28,005 nucleotides of DNA from DAIRET01 sp036795455 (GCA_036795455.1 DAIRET010000015.1:1-28005), one strand, 5' to 3'; counted from the first letter of the stretch, positions 8,449 through 18,163 are shown. Notes: a model not told the origin generated them from the sequence alone. Translations and numbers: made by a program.

Positions 8449-8464
8449 TTCAATTGATGTGCCA
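8449..8464 (-). promoter_or_regulatory. Sigma-54-like promoter ahead of the TPR-GT2-flagellin 2 group (candidate)
   Basis: On the minus strand, TGGCACATCAATTGAA matches the -24/-12 pattern TGGCAC-N5-TTGCA at all fixed positions but one (TTGAA for TTGCA) with correct spacing. It starts about 58 bases upstream of the TPR gene ATG, in a gene-free gap. An NtrC-type receiver gene at the left edge could supply the activator that sigma-54 requires. The mismatch is in the conserved GC of the -12 element, so this remains a candidate. Confidence 0.4.
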
Positions 8465-8552
8465 GGCTTGAATATTGCGAAAAACCTCTTTTTTTCAGCT
8501 TTTAGCTGATTTTCCGGGGGATTAGATTTGTGGTGTGGCTAATATTAATCAA

Positions 8553-8614
8553 GTGATAAATAATCTTTATCACCGTTACTTTACGAAGACTCCCGAAGCT
8601 AATTCCGGGAGTCT
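8553..8614 (-). terminator. Two hairpins after the 2905-aa gene (possible terminator)
   Basis: Two inverted repeats follow the stop codon of the large gene. A 9-bp GC-rich stem (AGACTCCCG/CGGGAGTCT, 8587-8614) lies 12 bases past the stop. An 8-bp stem (GTGATAAA/TTTATCAC, 8553-8573) comes next. Neither is followed by a T-run, so they may block or protect the 3' end of the transcript rather than terminate in the classic way. Confidence 0.4.
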
Positions 8615-8625
8615 CCGCTTTCACA

Positions 8626-11600
8626 TTAATTATTTTGATTTAGAATTGAGTTTAAGTAGTTAAGATTATCCGCGGCAACTTCGTTACCGGGCTCAATTGA
8701 AAAAACTCTTTCGAGTTTTGAAACCGCCGCTTTATAATTTCCGGTAAGAATATAGATAACCGACAAATTATTCAAAGCATCTACGTTGGATGGGATTAGT
8801 GATACTATTTCAAGCAGTATTTTTTCTGCTTCAACAAGGTTTTCACTTCCGATTAATTCTTCGGATTGCCGGATTAACTCAAGCGTGTTCACCTCTTCGC
8901 TCAGAGTGTAGTCAAACTGTTCCAGACCGAGTTCCTTATTCAGATTTACCAATCGTTGGAATAGAGCATCATCTCCGGGATTATTTTTTATTCCCCATTC
9001 GAGCATGGTTTTAGATTCATTCGTCATTCCGATAGCAAGAAAAGTATCCGCCAATCCAACACAAGCCCTTGATGAAGAAGAATTAAGTTTTAATTCTTCT
9101 TCAAACGATTGATGAGCTTTTTCGTAATCGCCTTCAAACAAGAAGAGGTTGCCAAGAAGATTATAAAGTAATTCCAAATCCTGACCCGAAATCTCAACCT
9201 TATTGTTATTTAGCGAGGACAGGAAGTTCATTATTTTTTCTATTCCGGCTTTATAATTCTTTTCTTCTATAAGTTGGTTTACTTCAACAAAAAATTGTTC
9301 CGATGAGACTTCCGGTTCTTCAACAAATTCTTTTGTATCATATCCAAGATACTCGGCAACAAATTGGAGTGGGTAAATCAAGAAAACTTTCTTAAGTATT
9401 CTATGAACCTTTAATTTGTTATTATTTAAATGATAAACAAGCGCATTATAAAGCTCAAATAGAACATATATTCGTTCATCGTAAAGAGAAAGATTTCTTA
9501 ATCTTGATAAACGATTAAAATTGTTACTCAGAATATCCCGATTGAATACTTGGTCGTTGAAACCTTTCTTTATTTCTTTAATGAATTCTTCCTCTAACTC
9601 AACAACCTGCCGTCTTCTTTCAAGCAGATGGGATACAGCTTTATAATAATCGTTATCCTTACTATTGCCTGTTATCCCAAGTATTTTTTTATAAACCATA
9701 CTTATTTGGGCTATTGAATTTATATAACTGGAAATGTATTTGTTTTGAACTATTCCGTTTTCTTTATCTGTTAAATTTTGATTCCTATGTTCAGCACTTG
9801 AAACGCTATAATAGTATAACCCCAGCGGCTCTTTTAGATGATAAAAAGATGCTTCTCTACTAATTCTGAGCCAAAACTCATAGTCACCCACAACATCCAG
9901 TTCCTCATCAAAATAACCGAATTTATCATGAAGCGATTTTCTCCAAAGCGGTTGAGGTCCGATGAAACAACCGAACAAAAGAAGATCGCTATCGTAATCA
10001 ACCCATTTAATTAAACTTTTCGTGGTCGAAGAGGAGAAAGTGTCATTTGGCTTTTCTGTTTTATAACAATCTGCATAAATGACATCAAGAGTATTATCAT
10101 TATCAATTACAGATAGCATTTTTTCAAGGGCGTCATTACTGTGCCTGTCATCGGTATTCGCATTTGTAACGAATTCCCCAGAAGCTGCTTTAACGCCTAT
10201 ATTCCATGCTTTGTAGATGCCTACTCTATCTTCAAGTTTTATATATATGATATTAGGATACTTCGACTTATATTTTGTTATCTCCCTCTCATCAGTCTTA
10301 TCGGTTCCGCAATTAACAACGACGATTTCCAGCAAACCTTTATTAAATAGTGTTTGAGAAGTCAAATCTTCAAGACAACCTTTTATAAACTTCCCGGAAT
10401 TATAAACAGATACAATAGCAGAAACACGGATCTTTGATTTATCCCCCTTTTTGTTTTTCTCGATTACTTCTATTTCGGAATAGTCTTTGTCAATTTCAAT
10501 TAACTTTTCCGATGGAATTGAATATTTTAAGCAGTTTGAATAGATATTTGATTTATAAGGATAAGCATCATTAACAATAAATCTTTCTTTGATTATCTTT
10601 CTATCAACCAGGTCGGATATTTCATCGACCCATCGGCTTATAAAAGTGTGTGTATCGTCCAGATAAATTTTATCCGATTTTTCGCTTCTTATTTTATCAG
10701 TAGTATTGTTGTGTTCAACAAGTGAACTGTATGACGGGATGATTTTATAACCTCGGTTTACAATTTGACGGCAAATATCTACATCACCGGAATAAAAAAG
10801 CAAATCTTCACAGAAACCGTCTGTTTTAAGGTAAGCTGTCTTTCTTATTAGTCCGAAGTTTATAAAAGGTTTCTCTCCATATGTATCAAAACCATAGTTC
10901 TTGTAAAAACCTCCGTAATCTTCCACATTATTTCTATGTAAGAAATTTATTCCACCAATATCTTCGGGAATCGGATTTGTGAAGGCGTAATTAAATGCAA
11001 AGGGATGAAAAACAATATCGTCCGAGCCGTACATCAACCACTCTCCCGAGGCATTCTTAAAACCATGGTTCATTAGTTTTGTCCAGCTAAATTTGCCATC
11101 CGGGAAAATCTCGTTGTCGTAATAAATACATTTAATATGGTATTTTGTCATTTCTTCAATACTAAACTGAACATTCTGATTCAAATACAAAATAACTTCA
11201 TAGTCAATGTTAAAGGCTGCATTAATAATGCTTTCAAGGGTTTCGATAAGCTGTGTTGACCTTGACTTAGAAGGAATTATTATACTAATTTTAGAGGATG
11301 TTACATTAGCAATCTCAATCTCTTTCTTTATTGGTTCAGGTGGAAGTTCATAATACTTTGCGGAAGTAACCTGGTTCATGATTCTCGCTTCATTCACCAC
11401 CTTTGATGTATTTAGCATTTTCAATTCCTTTTTACCGAGTGGAATTCCCTGCTGAATTAGGTGGCTAAGGAGTTTCGGCGAATCAATATGGTCTTTTTGT
11501 TTGAAAGAAACTTCAGCAAGCAGTAATACTGCTCTATAGTTATTAGGAGTATATTTTAACAAATCTTCTAAAATAGCTTTTGCTGCGGCAAGATTATTGT

Positions 11601-14600
11601 TATTGTATTCATATAATCCATGAAGAAGTAATAGCGGATAGTTGTCAAGTTCTTTTACATACTTAAGTAAAGTAATAACATCATTACTTTTTAGCGCCTT
11701 AATTTCGATACTTTTGTACTTCTCAAAGTCTTTACTATTCGATTCTACCAATAATGAGTATTGTTGAATCATATACGCGCTACTCTGTTTCAACCCGAAT
11801 TCTTTTCTTAACCGTTCGAGGTTGAGTTCCGTAAACTCTTTCGTCTCTGCATCAACAAAAACAACTTCAGAATTGTAGCTGTTCACACTTTGGGGTTCAA
11901 CAAATTGAGGCTGCTCTCCAAGCCAATCCAGCATATATCTTTTCTGAAAGAACGCCTTCGAGGTATTTTTTTGCATCAATAGACGGTCTTTAATTGCTTC
12001 GGATAGGGTTTTGCTCTCAATCTTTTTTACACAATAGACTTCCGGATGCTTACATGCCCAGTTACAGTTGAAACAGTCAAGCGGTAACGATACTATTGTT
12101 GTCAATTCCGAATACGGCATAAATCTACCGAAGTGTCCCCCTCCAAGCATAATTACATTGGGTACATTTAACGCGCAGGCAGCGTGTGCCAAACTGGTTT
12201 CGGATCCAATAGCAAGTTTACATTTACCAAGAATTGCTGCCGATTCTTTAAATGTTGTTTTACCGGTTAAGTCAATTATCCTGCCTGTAAAATCTTTCAG
12301 ATTTAATCCGTTTATATATTCATCATTCTTACCGCCTAAAGCAACTACCGTATAATCATCTTTTCTGAGAGATGATTCCATTGCTTTACCGTAAATGTAT
12401 GAATATCTTATATTGTATTGTGCCCCCGCAAAAAAGGCGATTGTTTTCTCAGGGTTTAATTCATTTTTACTAAAAAAATCATCCGCAAACAACAGTTCCT
12501 TCTCGCTCAAAAAAACTTTTGCTGAATAATCGTCTGCATCAATCGAAAGATTTCTAAGAAAAAGCGCATTCTTTTCCATCTCATTTAATTCAGGAGTTAT
12601 ACTTATTAAATGATCATAAAGCTGCTTGCTTTTTTCCATTTCGTATTCGGTCATGTTTGATAAATCGCCATCAAAACCTACTTTAACTTTTGCCCCGGAT
12701 TCTTTTACAAAAAAATCGGAGACTACATCTCTCGAAAAGATTGAGTTAATTAACAGATCGGCGTTTGTTCCTCTAATTTTTTCTGCCATTGTCTTTTGAT
12801 ATTTGCCGTGGTCAATTAATTTCTTCCTGTTAAACGTAAAGATACCATTAACAAAGGGAGCTGATTCATACATCTCTTTTATATGTTCCTGACAAACAAC
12901 CGTAACAGAATATTCCGGGAGGTTGGTTGCAAATTTTTCTAGCATATTTACAGACATTATTGCATCACCGATAGAATCCGTTCTTATCCAGAGCAGATTC
13001 TTTTTCCCGGGTGTTTGCTTTTTCCCTGGTTTCTTTTGGGCAATAATTCTGATTTCTTCCCCTTTACCATATCGGTTGATTTCGGCAAGTGCGAGTTTTA
13101 AATCGTTCGTATCAATTAATTTAGGATTAGTTTTTTTCAAAGCCGCCATTGGTGCTTCACTACCATAGTCGCCGCTTACTGTCTCAAGTTTTTCAATCGT
13201 AAAACCAGCTTGCTCAAAGATATTTTTTAGTACATTAGGAGTAAAGTGGGAGTAATGCCATTCTCTTTCAAGCCATAACCACTCTTCCTTTTCTATTGAA
13301 GAGCACAAACTATTGAAATTTGGGACTACACAATAAAACAAACCTCCATTTTTTAGCGAATTATATATTTTTTTTACAAAACTTACAGGTTCCGGAACGT
13401 GTTCCAAAACATGACTCATTGTAATAATGTCTATTGAGTTTGCCGGAATATCACTCCTATCAAACTGTTGCTGACGTATATCGAATCCAAGCACATTTCT
13501 CGCGAATTCAACATTTGGTTGTGTGAATTCAAACCCTGTAACTTTCATCCCGTTTTTATTAGCTGTATAAAGAAGTCCTCCCCAACCACAGCCAATATCA
13601 ATAAATTTTTTGTTTTTAATATCTTTGTTGTAGTATTTAACAGCTTCATTAAACAATTCTTCGCGAAGAGCGCCCTTGTATTCTTTGTTGCTTTCAATTT
13701 CTTCAATTGATTTAGGTACTTTTACCAGTGAAGCAGCAAAAGGATCATTGACTGCATAAACATCACGATAATACCTCTCCATTTCTGATGTAGTAAGTCT
13801 CTCTTTAAGATACACAAAACCGCACGAAAGACATTGAACTATATCATTCTCTCTAACCGGGAAGGACAACTTAGAACCGCAGGAAAGACAATTAATTGTT
13901 TCTTTTTTGTATTCCGGCTTTGCATCCTCTTTTTTTATGACTGGAGTAAATTTAGCAATACAGAAACCAAATTTCTCTTTAGATTCAACAATAATTTCAA
14001 ACCTTGGGTCCTGCTTCATAAATAGAAAACTTTTATGGTGCTTGATGTGGTAAACATCATCTAGTGCGATTATACAATCGGATTGTAATTTGCTTAATAC
14101 ATAATTGAACTCAATATACCCCATATGACCGCCACTATCTAACAAAATGAAATCCGGTTTATAATTGAACTCTGCGAGACACTGACCGAGTAAATCTTCA
14201 GGCAATCCGGGAAAGTTTGTTTCATCAAAATATTTTTCAACTCTTTCATTTTCGCGGTGGTCGACAAAAATGTCATTATATTCTATTGAGTCAACCGTTC
14301 TTTCTTTTATATCCTCTTTGGAAGGAAGATGCGTAGATGGAACAGATACTCCATTTAATAGACTTACATATTTTACTAACCTGTTTTTTGTAAGATTCCA
14401 CTTGGCTTTTTTAAAATTGTAGGGGTTGATTTCAATTGAGTAAAACTTAGCGTCAACCAAACCGATTTTTTCTATCACCGATGCAATTACTTTTGTTGTC
14501 CCTTCTCCAAGGTAAGTCCCCGTTTCGATTATTCTTTGAGGTCTTATCTTGCGAAAAACCTTTTCAATGGCTGTTGAAAACTGTGATGAGGAATCTACCA

Positions 14601-17343
14601 TTGTTAGATCCTGCTCGGATGAATAATCCGATGCTACTTTAATAGTATTTAAATTCTTCGCATTCTTTCTCCATTGAAGCATTTTTTGAATAAACAAGTT
14701 ACCATCATTCTCGCGAAGCAAATCAACATCTTTTGTATCCCTACAACCGCCGCTTTGTTCTGGAAAGTGATATGCAATTGCTTTCGGATTAACTATCACT
14801 TTAAATCCAGCAAGAAATACTCTGTAGGAAATATCCGTATCTTCACGAAAAGATACAGGAGAATAATAATCTGGGAATCCGCCGACTTTTTTAACAACCT
14901 CTTTTTTGTAAAGAACACATCCACCACCAGCAAACTGCGATTCTATTAATTGGGGTGATTTGTGAAAAACACAAAAGGTTTTCCATCCATTCTTCCACCA
15001 AAAGTGTGTGCCTTCACCAATGTTATCAAGATCAAGACGGTATTCTTCCAAATGTTTTACCGAATTATAATCAATTACCTCCGCAACCGGAGAAGGCCAG
15101 ATTGCACTTACCACTGCAGCATTGGTAGTAATCGCAGTATTATATAATTCTTCAATACAGTCCGGCTTCATTGAATGATCATCATCGCACATTACAACGT
15201 ATTCGCAAGTTGCATTGTCAAGTATTGTCTGCCGATTTACCGGCAAACTGACTCTTTTTCCCTTTATCACTTTAAAACTCAAATCCGGGAATCTATTTCT
15301 AATTTCATACTCCAGGTCATACATGTTCCCATCATCAGAAATTAGTAGCTCGAAATTTTTAAATGTCTGTTTTGTTATTGAATCTATTAATCTAATTAAA
15401 GAATCCAACCTGTTTCGTGTAGGTATTCCAATAGTTAATTGAGGCAATTCATTTATAGTTTTTTCTTTTACCGGTATATACTGTTCGGGATAGAAAACGA
15501 CATCGCTTGTTTTTTCAACGTTGTAATTAAATCTTTTATAACCATTTGCAATCAACCATTCAAATGCTTCTTCCTCTCTTTTCCAATTCGGATGTGAGTT
15601 TTTTCCCCATCCAATTTCACAAATAATAACCGGTTTTTTTTCTAATCTTGAAAGGGTATTTTTCATCCCGGTTAAAACACGGTACTCTGCACCTTCAACA
15701 TCAAGTTTAATTACATCAATCCGATCAATATTGTTCTCTTTGGCATATTTATCAAATGTCATCGTCTTTACAATAGTCCTTGTCATTCCACTTGTCAACT
15801 TTTCCGACTCCATTGTATTCCAACCAAGATTCGCACTATCCAGCCAAAACTCGGTTTCCCCTTCTTCATCACTTAATGCGGCATTTTGAAGGCGAATATT
15901 TCTTTTATCTTTGAATTTATGTTCGCAATATTTAAAGTACAATGGAACCGGTTCAAACAAATGTGTTGTACATCCGCGTTTTTGAGTCACCAACTCAGTC
16001 GCCATCCCGGTATTACCACCTATATCAATGAATACACCACCTTCAGGAAGATGTTTTAATACTTGCTCGGCAATCTCTTTCGTGGGTTCTAAAATTGCGT
16101 TATCCCACTTTGAAAGTTTATTCATTTCACTTTCCGTCAGTGATATAGAGCCATGGGCAGAAGAAGTTTCCTTTTCCGATGTTTTCAGAACTATCCCGGG
16201 CTGTCCAACTTTTTTAGTTGATAAAACCGCACCCAAAAAACTTAATAGCTTTTTTACTTTCGCATCCCAGGTTAAGTTGTCAATGCCATACTTATGTATG
16301 TCCTGACGGGTTATTCCCTGGCTTTCCATCCGGGATACAATTTTATCAATTTCATTAAAATTAATCGGTACGTCCTCCGCAGAATACTTATGAATAAACG
16401 GGAGAGAATCAGAAAGGTCTTCATCCCGGCATGAAAAAACAACCGGTAACCCGTAAAGGATATATTCTCTATGTTTAATGGGTGAGGCATCAACGAGATT
16501 AATTCTGTGAAGTCCAAGTGACCCGATACCAATTGAGCAGTCCGACACAAGTTGTTTAATTTCTTTGCTTTGAAGTTCACCGGTAAATTCAAAGTATTTT
16601 GATAATCCTTTTGATGTTACGAGCTTATTGATGTTACCGGATTCGCCACCCGAACCAACTAAATAAATTTTGTACTTTTCTTTTTTGTTAAAAAGACCGA
16701 ATCCCTCTACAAGCCTATCAAGTCCATGCCATAATTGGAATGAGGAAATTGATAGAATTTTGTATGGCGGCTTTAACGTTTTATATCTAAGGTCTTTAAA
16801 ACTATCTTCATCTACTCCGTTGGCTATTATGTGATACTTCTTAATTGTATTTGCCCTTTTAATTTCGTATTGAGCAATTGATTCACAAACGGCAGTAATT
16901 GCCATTGTTTTGGCTATGGCTTTCCCTCCATGTTGAAGTTCTTTATTGTAGAATGTTTTATCCTGATAAGTATTCAGTTCTTCTGTTTCAAGAGTATGGT
17001 GTTCGAAAACTATATTCGGGAATGCTGTAGTTAATGCCTCGGTAAACTCATCTCCCAACGGGTATCTCATATATACAATTTCAGGTTTTATATCGAGAAT
17101 GAACTGTTGGCAGACATTTATTGCGACTTCTTTTTTTGCCCAATAATTGTCGGGTATGTTATATTTTCTAAGATCAATAGTTGTAAAACTGAATTGAGAG
17201 AGGTCTATGTTGTGATTTCCCATGTTTATTACTATACACATAGTTTGATTGTTATACTTCTTTAATGCTTTATACTGTGCATCAATTTTTTTCAGAACCT
17301 GTATATAAGAGCCGTTAAATATTTGAAGGAGTAATAAATTCAT
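8626..17343 (-). CDS. Giant multi-enzyme glycosyltransferase/methyltransferase (2905 aa)
   Basis: One open frame with these modules (residues approximate):
- 1-375: GT4 glycosyltransferase (NGVDEDSF; SPIKHREYILYGLPVV, 287-302).
- 415-625: FkbM-type methyltransferase (FIDIGGNTGMATEL, 438-451; KLDVEGAE, 546-553).
- 635-880: GT2 (TIGIPTRNR; VMCDDDHSM, 717-725).
- 930-1135: SAM methyltransferase (IIETGTYLGEG, 938-948).
- 1150-1178: zinc ribbon (C1152/C1155/C1171/C1174), then methyltransferase to 1440 (FIDIGCGWGG, 1247-1256).
- 1449-1795: GT9, heptosyltransferase-like (LWIRTDSIGDA; GSETSLAHAAC, 1713-1723; Cys cluster 1757-1771).
- 1860-1990: helical/TPR-like.
- 2018-2245: GT2 (YGSDDIVFHP, 2105-2114).
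- 2305-2530: GT2 (SAIVSVYNSGKF; NANTDDR, 2394-2400).
- 2684-2905: TPRs.
No membrane segments, so presumably cytoplasmic. It would assemble and methylate a glycan; the product is unknown. AAGGTTAAGAAGAA precedes the ATG. The gene follows the deacetylase gene by 22 bp. Confidence 0.9.
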   Translation of the reverse strand: MNLLLLQIFNGSYIQVLKKIDAQYKALKKYNNQTMCIVINMGNHNIDLSQFSFTTIDLRKYNIPDNYWAKKEVAINVCQQFILDIKPEIVYMRYPLGDEFTEALTTAFPNIVFEHHTLETEELNTYQDKTFYNKELQHGGKAIAKTMAITAVCESIAQYEIKRANTIKKYHIIANGVDEDSFKDLRYKTLKPPYKILSISSFQLWHGLDRLVEGFGLFNKKEKYKIYLVGSGGESGNINKLVTSKGLSKYFEFTGELQSKEIKQLVSDCSIGIGSLGLHRINLVDASPIKHREYILYGLPVVFSCRDEDLSDSLPFIHKYSAEDVPINFNEIDKIVSRMESQGITRQDIHKYGIDNLTWDAKVKKLLSFLGAVLSTKKVGQPGIVLKTSEKETSSAHGSISLTESEMNKLSKWDNAILEPTKEIAEQVLKHLPEGGVFIDIGGNTGMATELVTQKRGCTTHLFEPVPLYFKYCEHKFKDKRNIRLQNAALSDEEGETEFWLDSANLGWNTMESEKLTSGMTRTIVKTMTFDKYAKENNIDRIDVIKLDVEGAEYRVLTGMKNTLSRLEKKPVIICEIGWGKNSHPNWKREEEAFEWLIANGYKRFNYNVEKTSDVVFYPEQYIPVKEKTINELPQLTIGIPTRNRLDSLIRLIDSITKQTFKNFELLISDDGNMYDLEYEIRNRFPDLSFKVIKGKRVSLPVNRQTILDNATCEYVVMCDDDHSMKPDCIEELYNTAITTNAAVVSAIWPSPVAEVIDYNSVKHLEEYRLDLDNIGEGTHFWWKNGWKTFCVFHKSPQLIESQFAGGGCVLYKKEVVKKVGGFPDYYSPVSFREDTDISYRVFLAGFKVIVNPKAIAYHFPEQSGGCRDTKDVDLLRENDGNLFIQKMLQWRKNAKNLNTIKVASDYSSEQDLTMVDSSSQFSTAIEKVFRKIRPQRIIETGTYLGEGTTKVIASVIEKIGLVDAKFYSIEINPYNFKKAKWNLTKNRLVKYVSLLNGVSVPSTHLPSKEDIKERTVDSIEYNDIFVDHRENERVEKYFDETNFPGLPEDLLGQCLAEFNYKPDFILLDSGGHMGYIEFNYVLSKLQSDCIIALDDVYHIKHHKSFLFMKQDPRFEIIVESKEKFGFCIAKFTPVIKKEDAKPEYKKETINCLSCGSKLSFPVRENDIVQCLSCGFVYLKERLTTSEMERYYRDVYAVNDPFAASLVKVPKSIEEIESNKEYKGALREELFNEAVKYYNKDIKNKKFIDIGCGWGGLLYTANKNGMKVTGFEFTQPNVEFARNVLGFDIRQQQFDRSDIPANSIDIITMSHVLEHVPEPVSFVKKIYNSLKNGGLFYCVVPNFNSLCSSIEKEEWLWLEREWHYSHFTPNVLKNIFEQAGFTIEKLETVSGDYGSEAPMAALKKTNPKLIDTNDLKLALAEINRYGKGEEIRIIAQKKPGKKQTPGKKNLLWIRTDSIGDAIMSVNMLEKFATNLPEYSVTVVCQEHIKEMYESAPFVNGIFTFNRKKLIDHGKYQKTMAEKIRGTNADLLINSIFSRDVVSDFFVKESGAKVKVGFDGDLSNMTEYEMEKSKQLYDHLISITPELNEMEKNALFLRNLSIDADDYSAKVFLSEKELLFADDFFSKNELNPEKTIAFFAGAQYNIRYSYIYGKAMESSLRKDDYTVVALGGKNDEYINGLNLKDFTGRIIDLTGKTTFKESAAILGKCKLAIGSETSLAHAACALNVPNVIMLGGGHFGRFMPYSELTTIVSLPLDCFNCNWACKHPEVYCVKKIESKTLSEAIKDRLLMQKNTSKAFFQKRYMLDWLGEQPQFVEPQSVNSYNSEVVFVDAETKEFTELNLERLRKEFGLKQSSAYMIQQYSLLVESNSKDFEKYKSIEIKALKSNDVITLLKYVKELDNYPLLLLHGLYEYNNNNLAAAKAILEDLLKYTPNNYRAVLLLAEVSFKQKDHIDSPKLLSHLIQQGIPLGKKELKMLNTSKVVNEARIMNQVTSAKYYELPPEPIKKEIEIANVTSSKISIIIPSKSRSTQLIETLESIINAAFNIDYEVILYLNQNVQFSIEEMTKYHIKCIYYDNEIFPDGKFSWTKLMNHGFKNASGEWLMYGSDDIVFHPFAFNYAFTNPIPEDIGGINFLHRNNVEDYGGFYKNYGFDTYGEKPFINFGLIRKTAYLKTDGFCEDLLFYSGDVDICRQIVNRGYKIIPSYSSLVEHNNTTDKIRSEKSDKIYLDDTHTFISRWVDEISDLVDRKIIKERFIVNDAYPYKSNIYSNCLKYSIPSEKLIEIDKDYSEIEVIEKNKKGDKSKIRVSAIVSVYNSGKFIKGCLEDLTSQTLFNKGLLEIVVVNCGTDKTDEREITKYKSKYPNIIYIKLEDRVGIYKAWNIGVKAASGEFVTNANTDDRHSNDALEKMLSVIDNDNTLDVIYADCYKTEKPNDTFSSSTTKSLIKWVDYDSDLLLFGCFIGPQPLWRKSLHDKFGYFDEELDVVGDYEFWLRISREASFYHLKEPLGLYYYSVSSAEHRNQNLTDKENGIVQNKYISSYINSIAQISMVYKKILGITGNSKDNDYYKAVSHLLERRRQVVELEEEFIKEIKKGFNDQVFNRDILSNNFNRLSRLRNLSLYDERIYVLFELYNALVYHLNNNKLKVHRILKKVFLIYPLQFVAEYLGYDTKEFVEEPEVSSEQFFVEVNQLIEEKNYKAGIEKIMNFLSSLNNNKVEISGQDLELLYNLLGNLFLFEGDYEKAHQSFEEELKLNSSSSRACVGLADTFLAIGMTNESKTMLEWGIKNNPGDDALFQRLVNLNKELGLEQFDYTLSEEVNTLELIRQSEELIGSENLVEAEKILLEIVSLIPSNVDALNNLSVIYILTGNYKAAVSKLERVFSIEPGNEVAADNLNYLNSILNQNN

Positions 17344-17365
17344 TTCTTCTTAACCTTTTTGCAGT

Positions 17366-18163
17366 TTAGTTTTTATTGTGCGGTTGTACTATTGAAAAAT
17401 TGTTATCCAAAAGTATACTAATTACACCCTTAAGTTTCGTAACTTTTGAACCATCTGGAGTCATATTCTTAAAATAATCAATCGGGCTTTGAAAAGAATA
17501 ACTGTGAAGCATAAAGTTTGCGTATTCATTTTTTATGTGCTTCCCCTTAATGATTTTTTCAACTTGCTCCGGGGACATCCAATCAAGATCAAGTTTAGTT
17601 ATTTTGTTATCAAAGAAAAACGATTCTACCGGTATCTCGTGTATCCCATATTTGTTACAAATTGTATCATTATCGGCAATCAATCTACAGTTTTTATTAC
17701 CCGAAAAAATCGAGTAATCGAAAAAAATATTTTCCTCCCTTAATGCCATAAATGTGTCTTCATTTACTCCATACCCGCCTGCGCGGTGAGCCGTAACCTG
17801 CTTCCCGATAGTATCTTCAATAAAATGTTTTCCCCACCGGATAATATTCTTTTGTTCGTCAAGCGAAAATTGAAACATGAATTCGCGTCTTTTATCATCT
17901 ATCCATATTGGATGCGTATGCAACTGAACATCATGACCATTATCGGAAAGAAATCTTAACACTTTTTTCATTTCATTTCTTCCCCAGACAACATATTCGT
18001 AAACATTTACAAAAAAAACCGCTGGAACATTATATTCACTAAAAATTTCAACTATTTTTTCCAGTCCCCATCCGTTTGCCCAAAACCTATTGTCTGAATA
18101 CTTTTTTTGATATAGTGGAGTTTGTGGATTCTCTGTATCTACAGTAATAACTATTTTATTCAT
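17366..18163 (-). CDS. NodB-like polysaccharide deacetylase (WbmS-like)
   Basis: 265 aa without signal peptide. CE4-type motifs are recognisable though divergent: TVDTEN (7-12) at the catalytic/metal aspartate site, HDVQLHTHP (77-85) as the HxxxH-like metal motif, HRAGGYG (126-132), and LHSYSF (219-224) with the late histidine. It resembles the WbmS-like subgroup found in O-antigen and surface-sugar clusters rather than secreted chitin or peptidoglycan deacetylases. A cytoplasmic role on a sugar intermediate, removing an N- or O-acetyl group, is the likely job. Its ATG overlaps the preceding gene's stop as TAATG and the giant gene follows by 22 bp, so all three should be co-translated from one message. 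Substrate is not predictable. Confidence 0.82.
   Translation of the reverse strand: MNKIVITVDTENPQTPLYQKKYSDNRFWANGWGLEKIVEIFSEYNVPAVFFVNVYEYVVWGRNEMKKVLRFLSDNGHDVQLHTHPIWIDDKRREFMFQFSLDEQKNIIRWGKHFIEDTIGKQVTAHRAGGYGVNEDTFMALREENIFFDYSIFSGNKNCRLIADNDTICNKYGIHEIPVESFFFDNKITKLDLDWMSPEQVEKIIKGKHIKNEYANFMLHSYSFQSPIDYFKNMTPDGSKVTKLKGVISILLDNNFSIVQPHNKN

Noticed and set aside
8480..8510. CAGCT/AGCTG hairpin with a T-run in the gap before the TPR gene
   Set aside because: The stem is only 5 bp, and the T-run is on the wrong side for minus-strand transcription, so it is not called a terminator.
17940..17966. Minus-strand AAAA-N15-TCCGATAA resembling a sigma-28 promoter
   Set aside because: It lies well inside the deacetylase gene, about 600 bases before the giant gene, and the -35 has a mismatch. 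Probably chance in an AT-rich genome.
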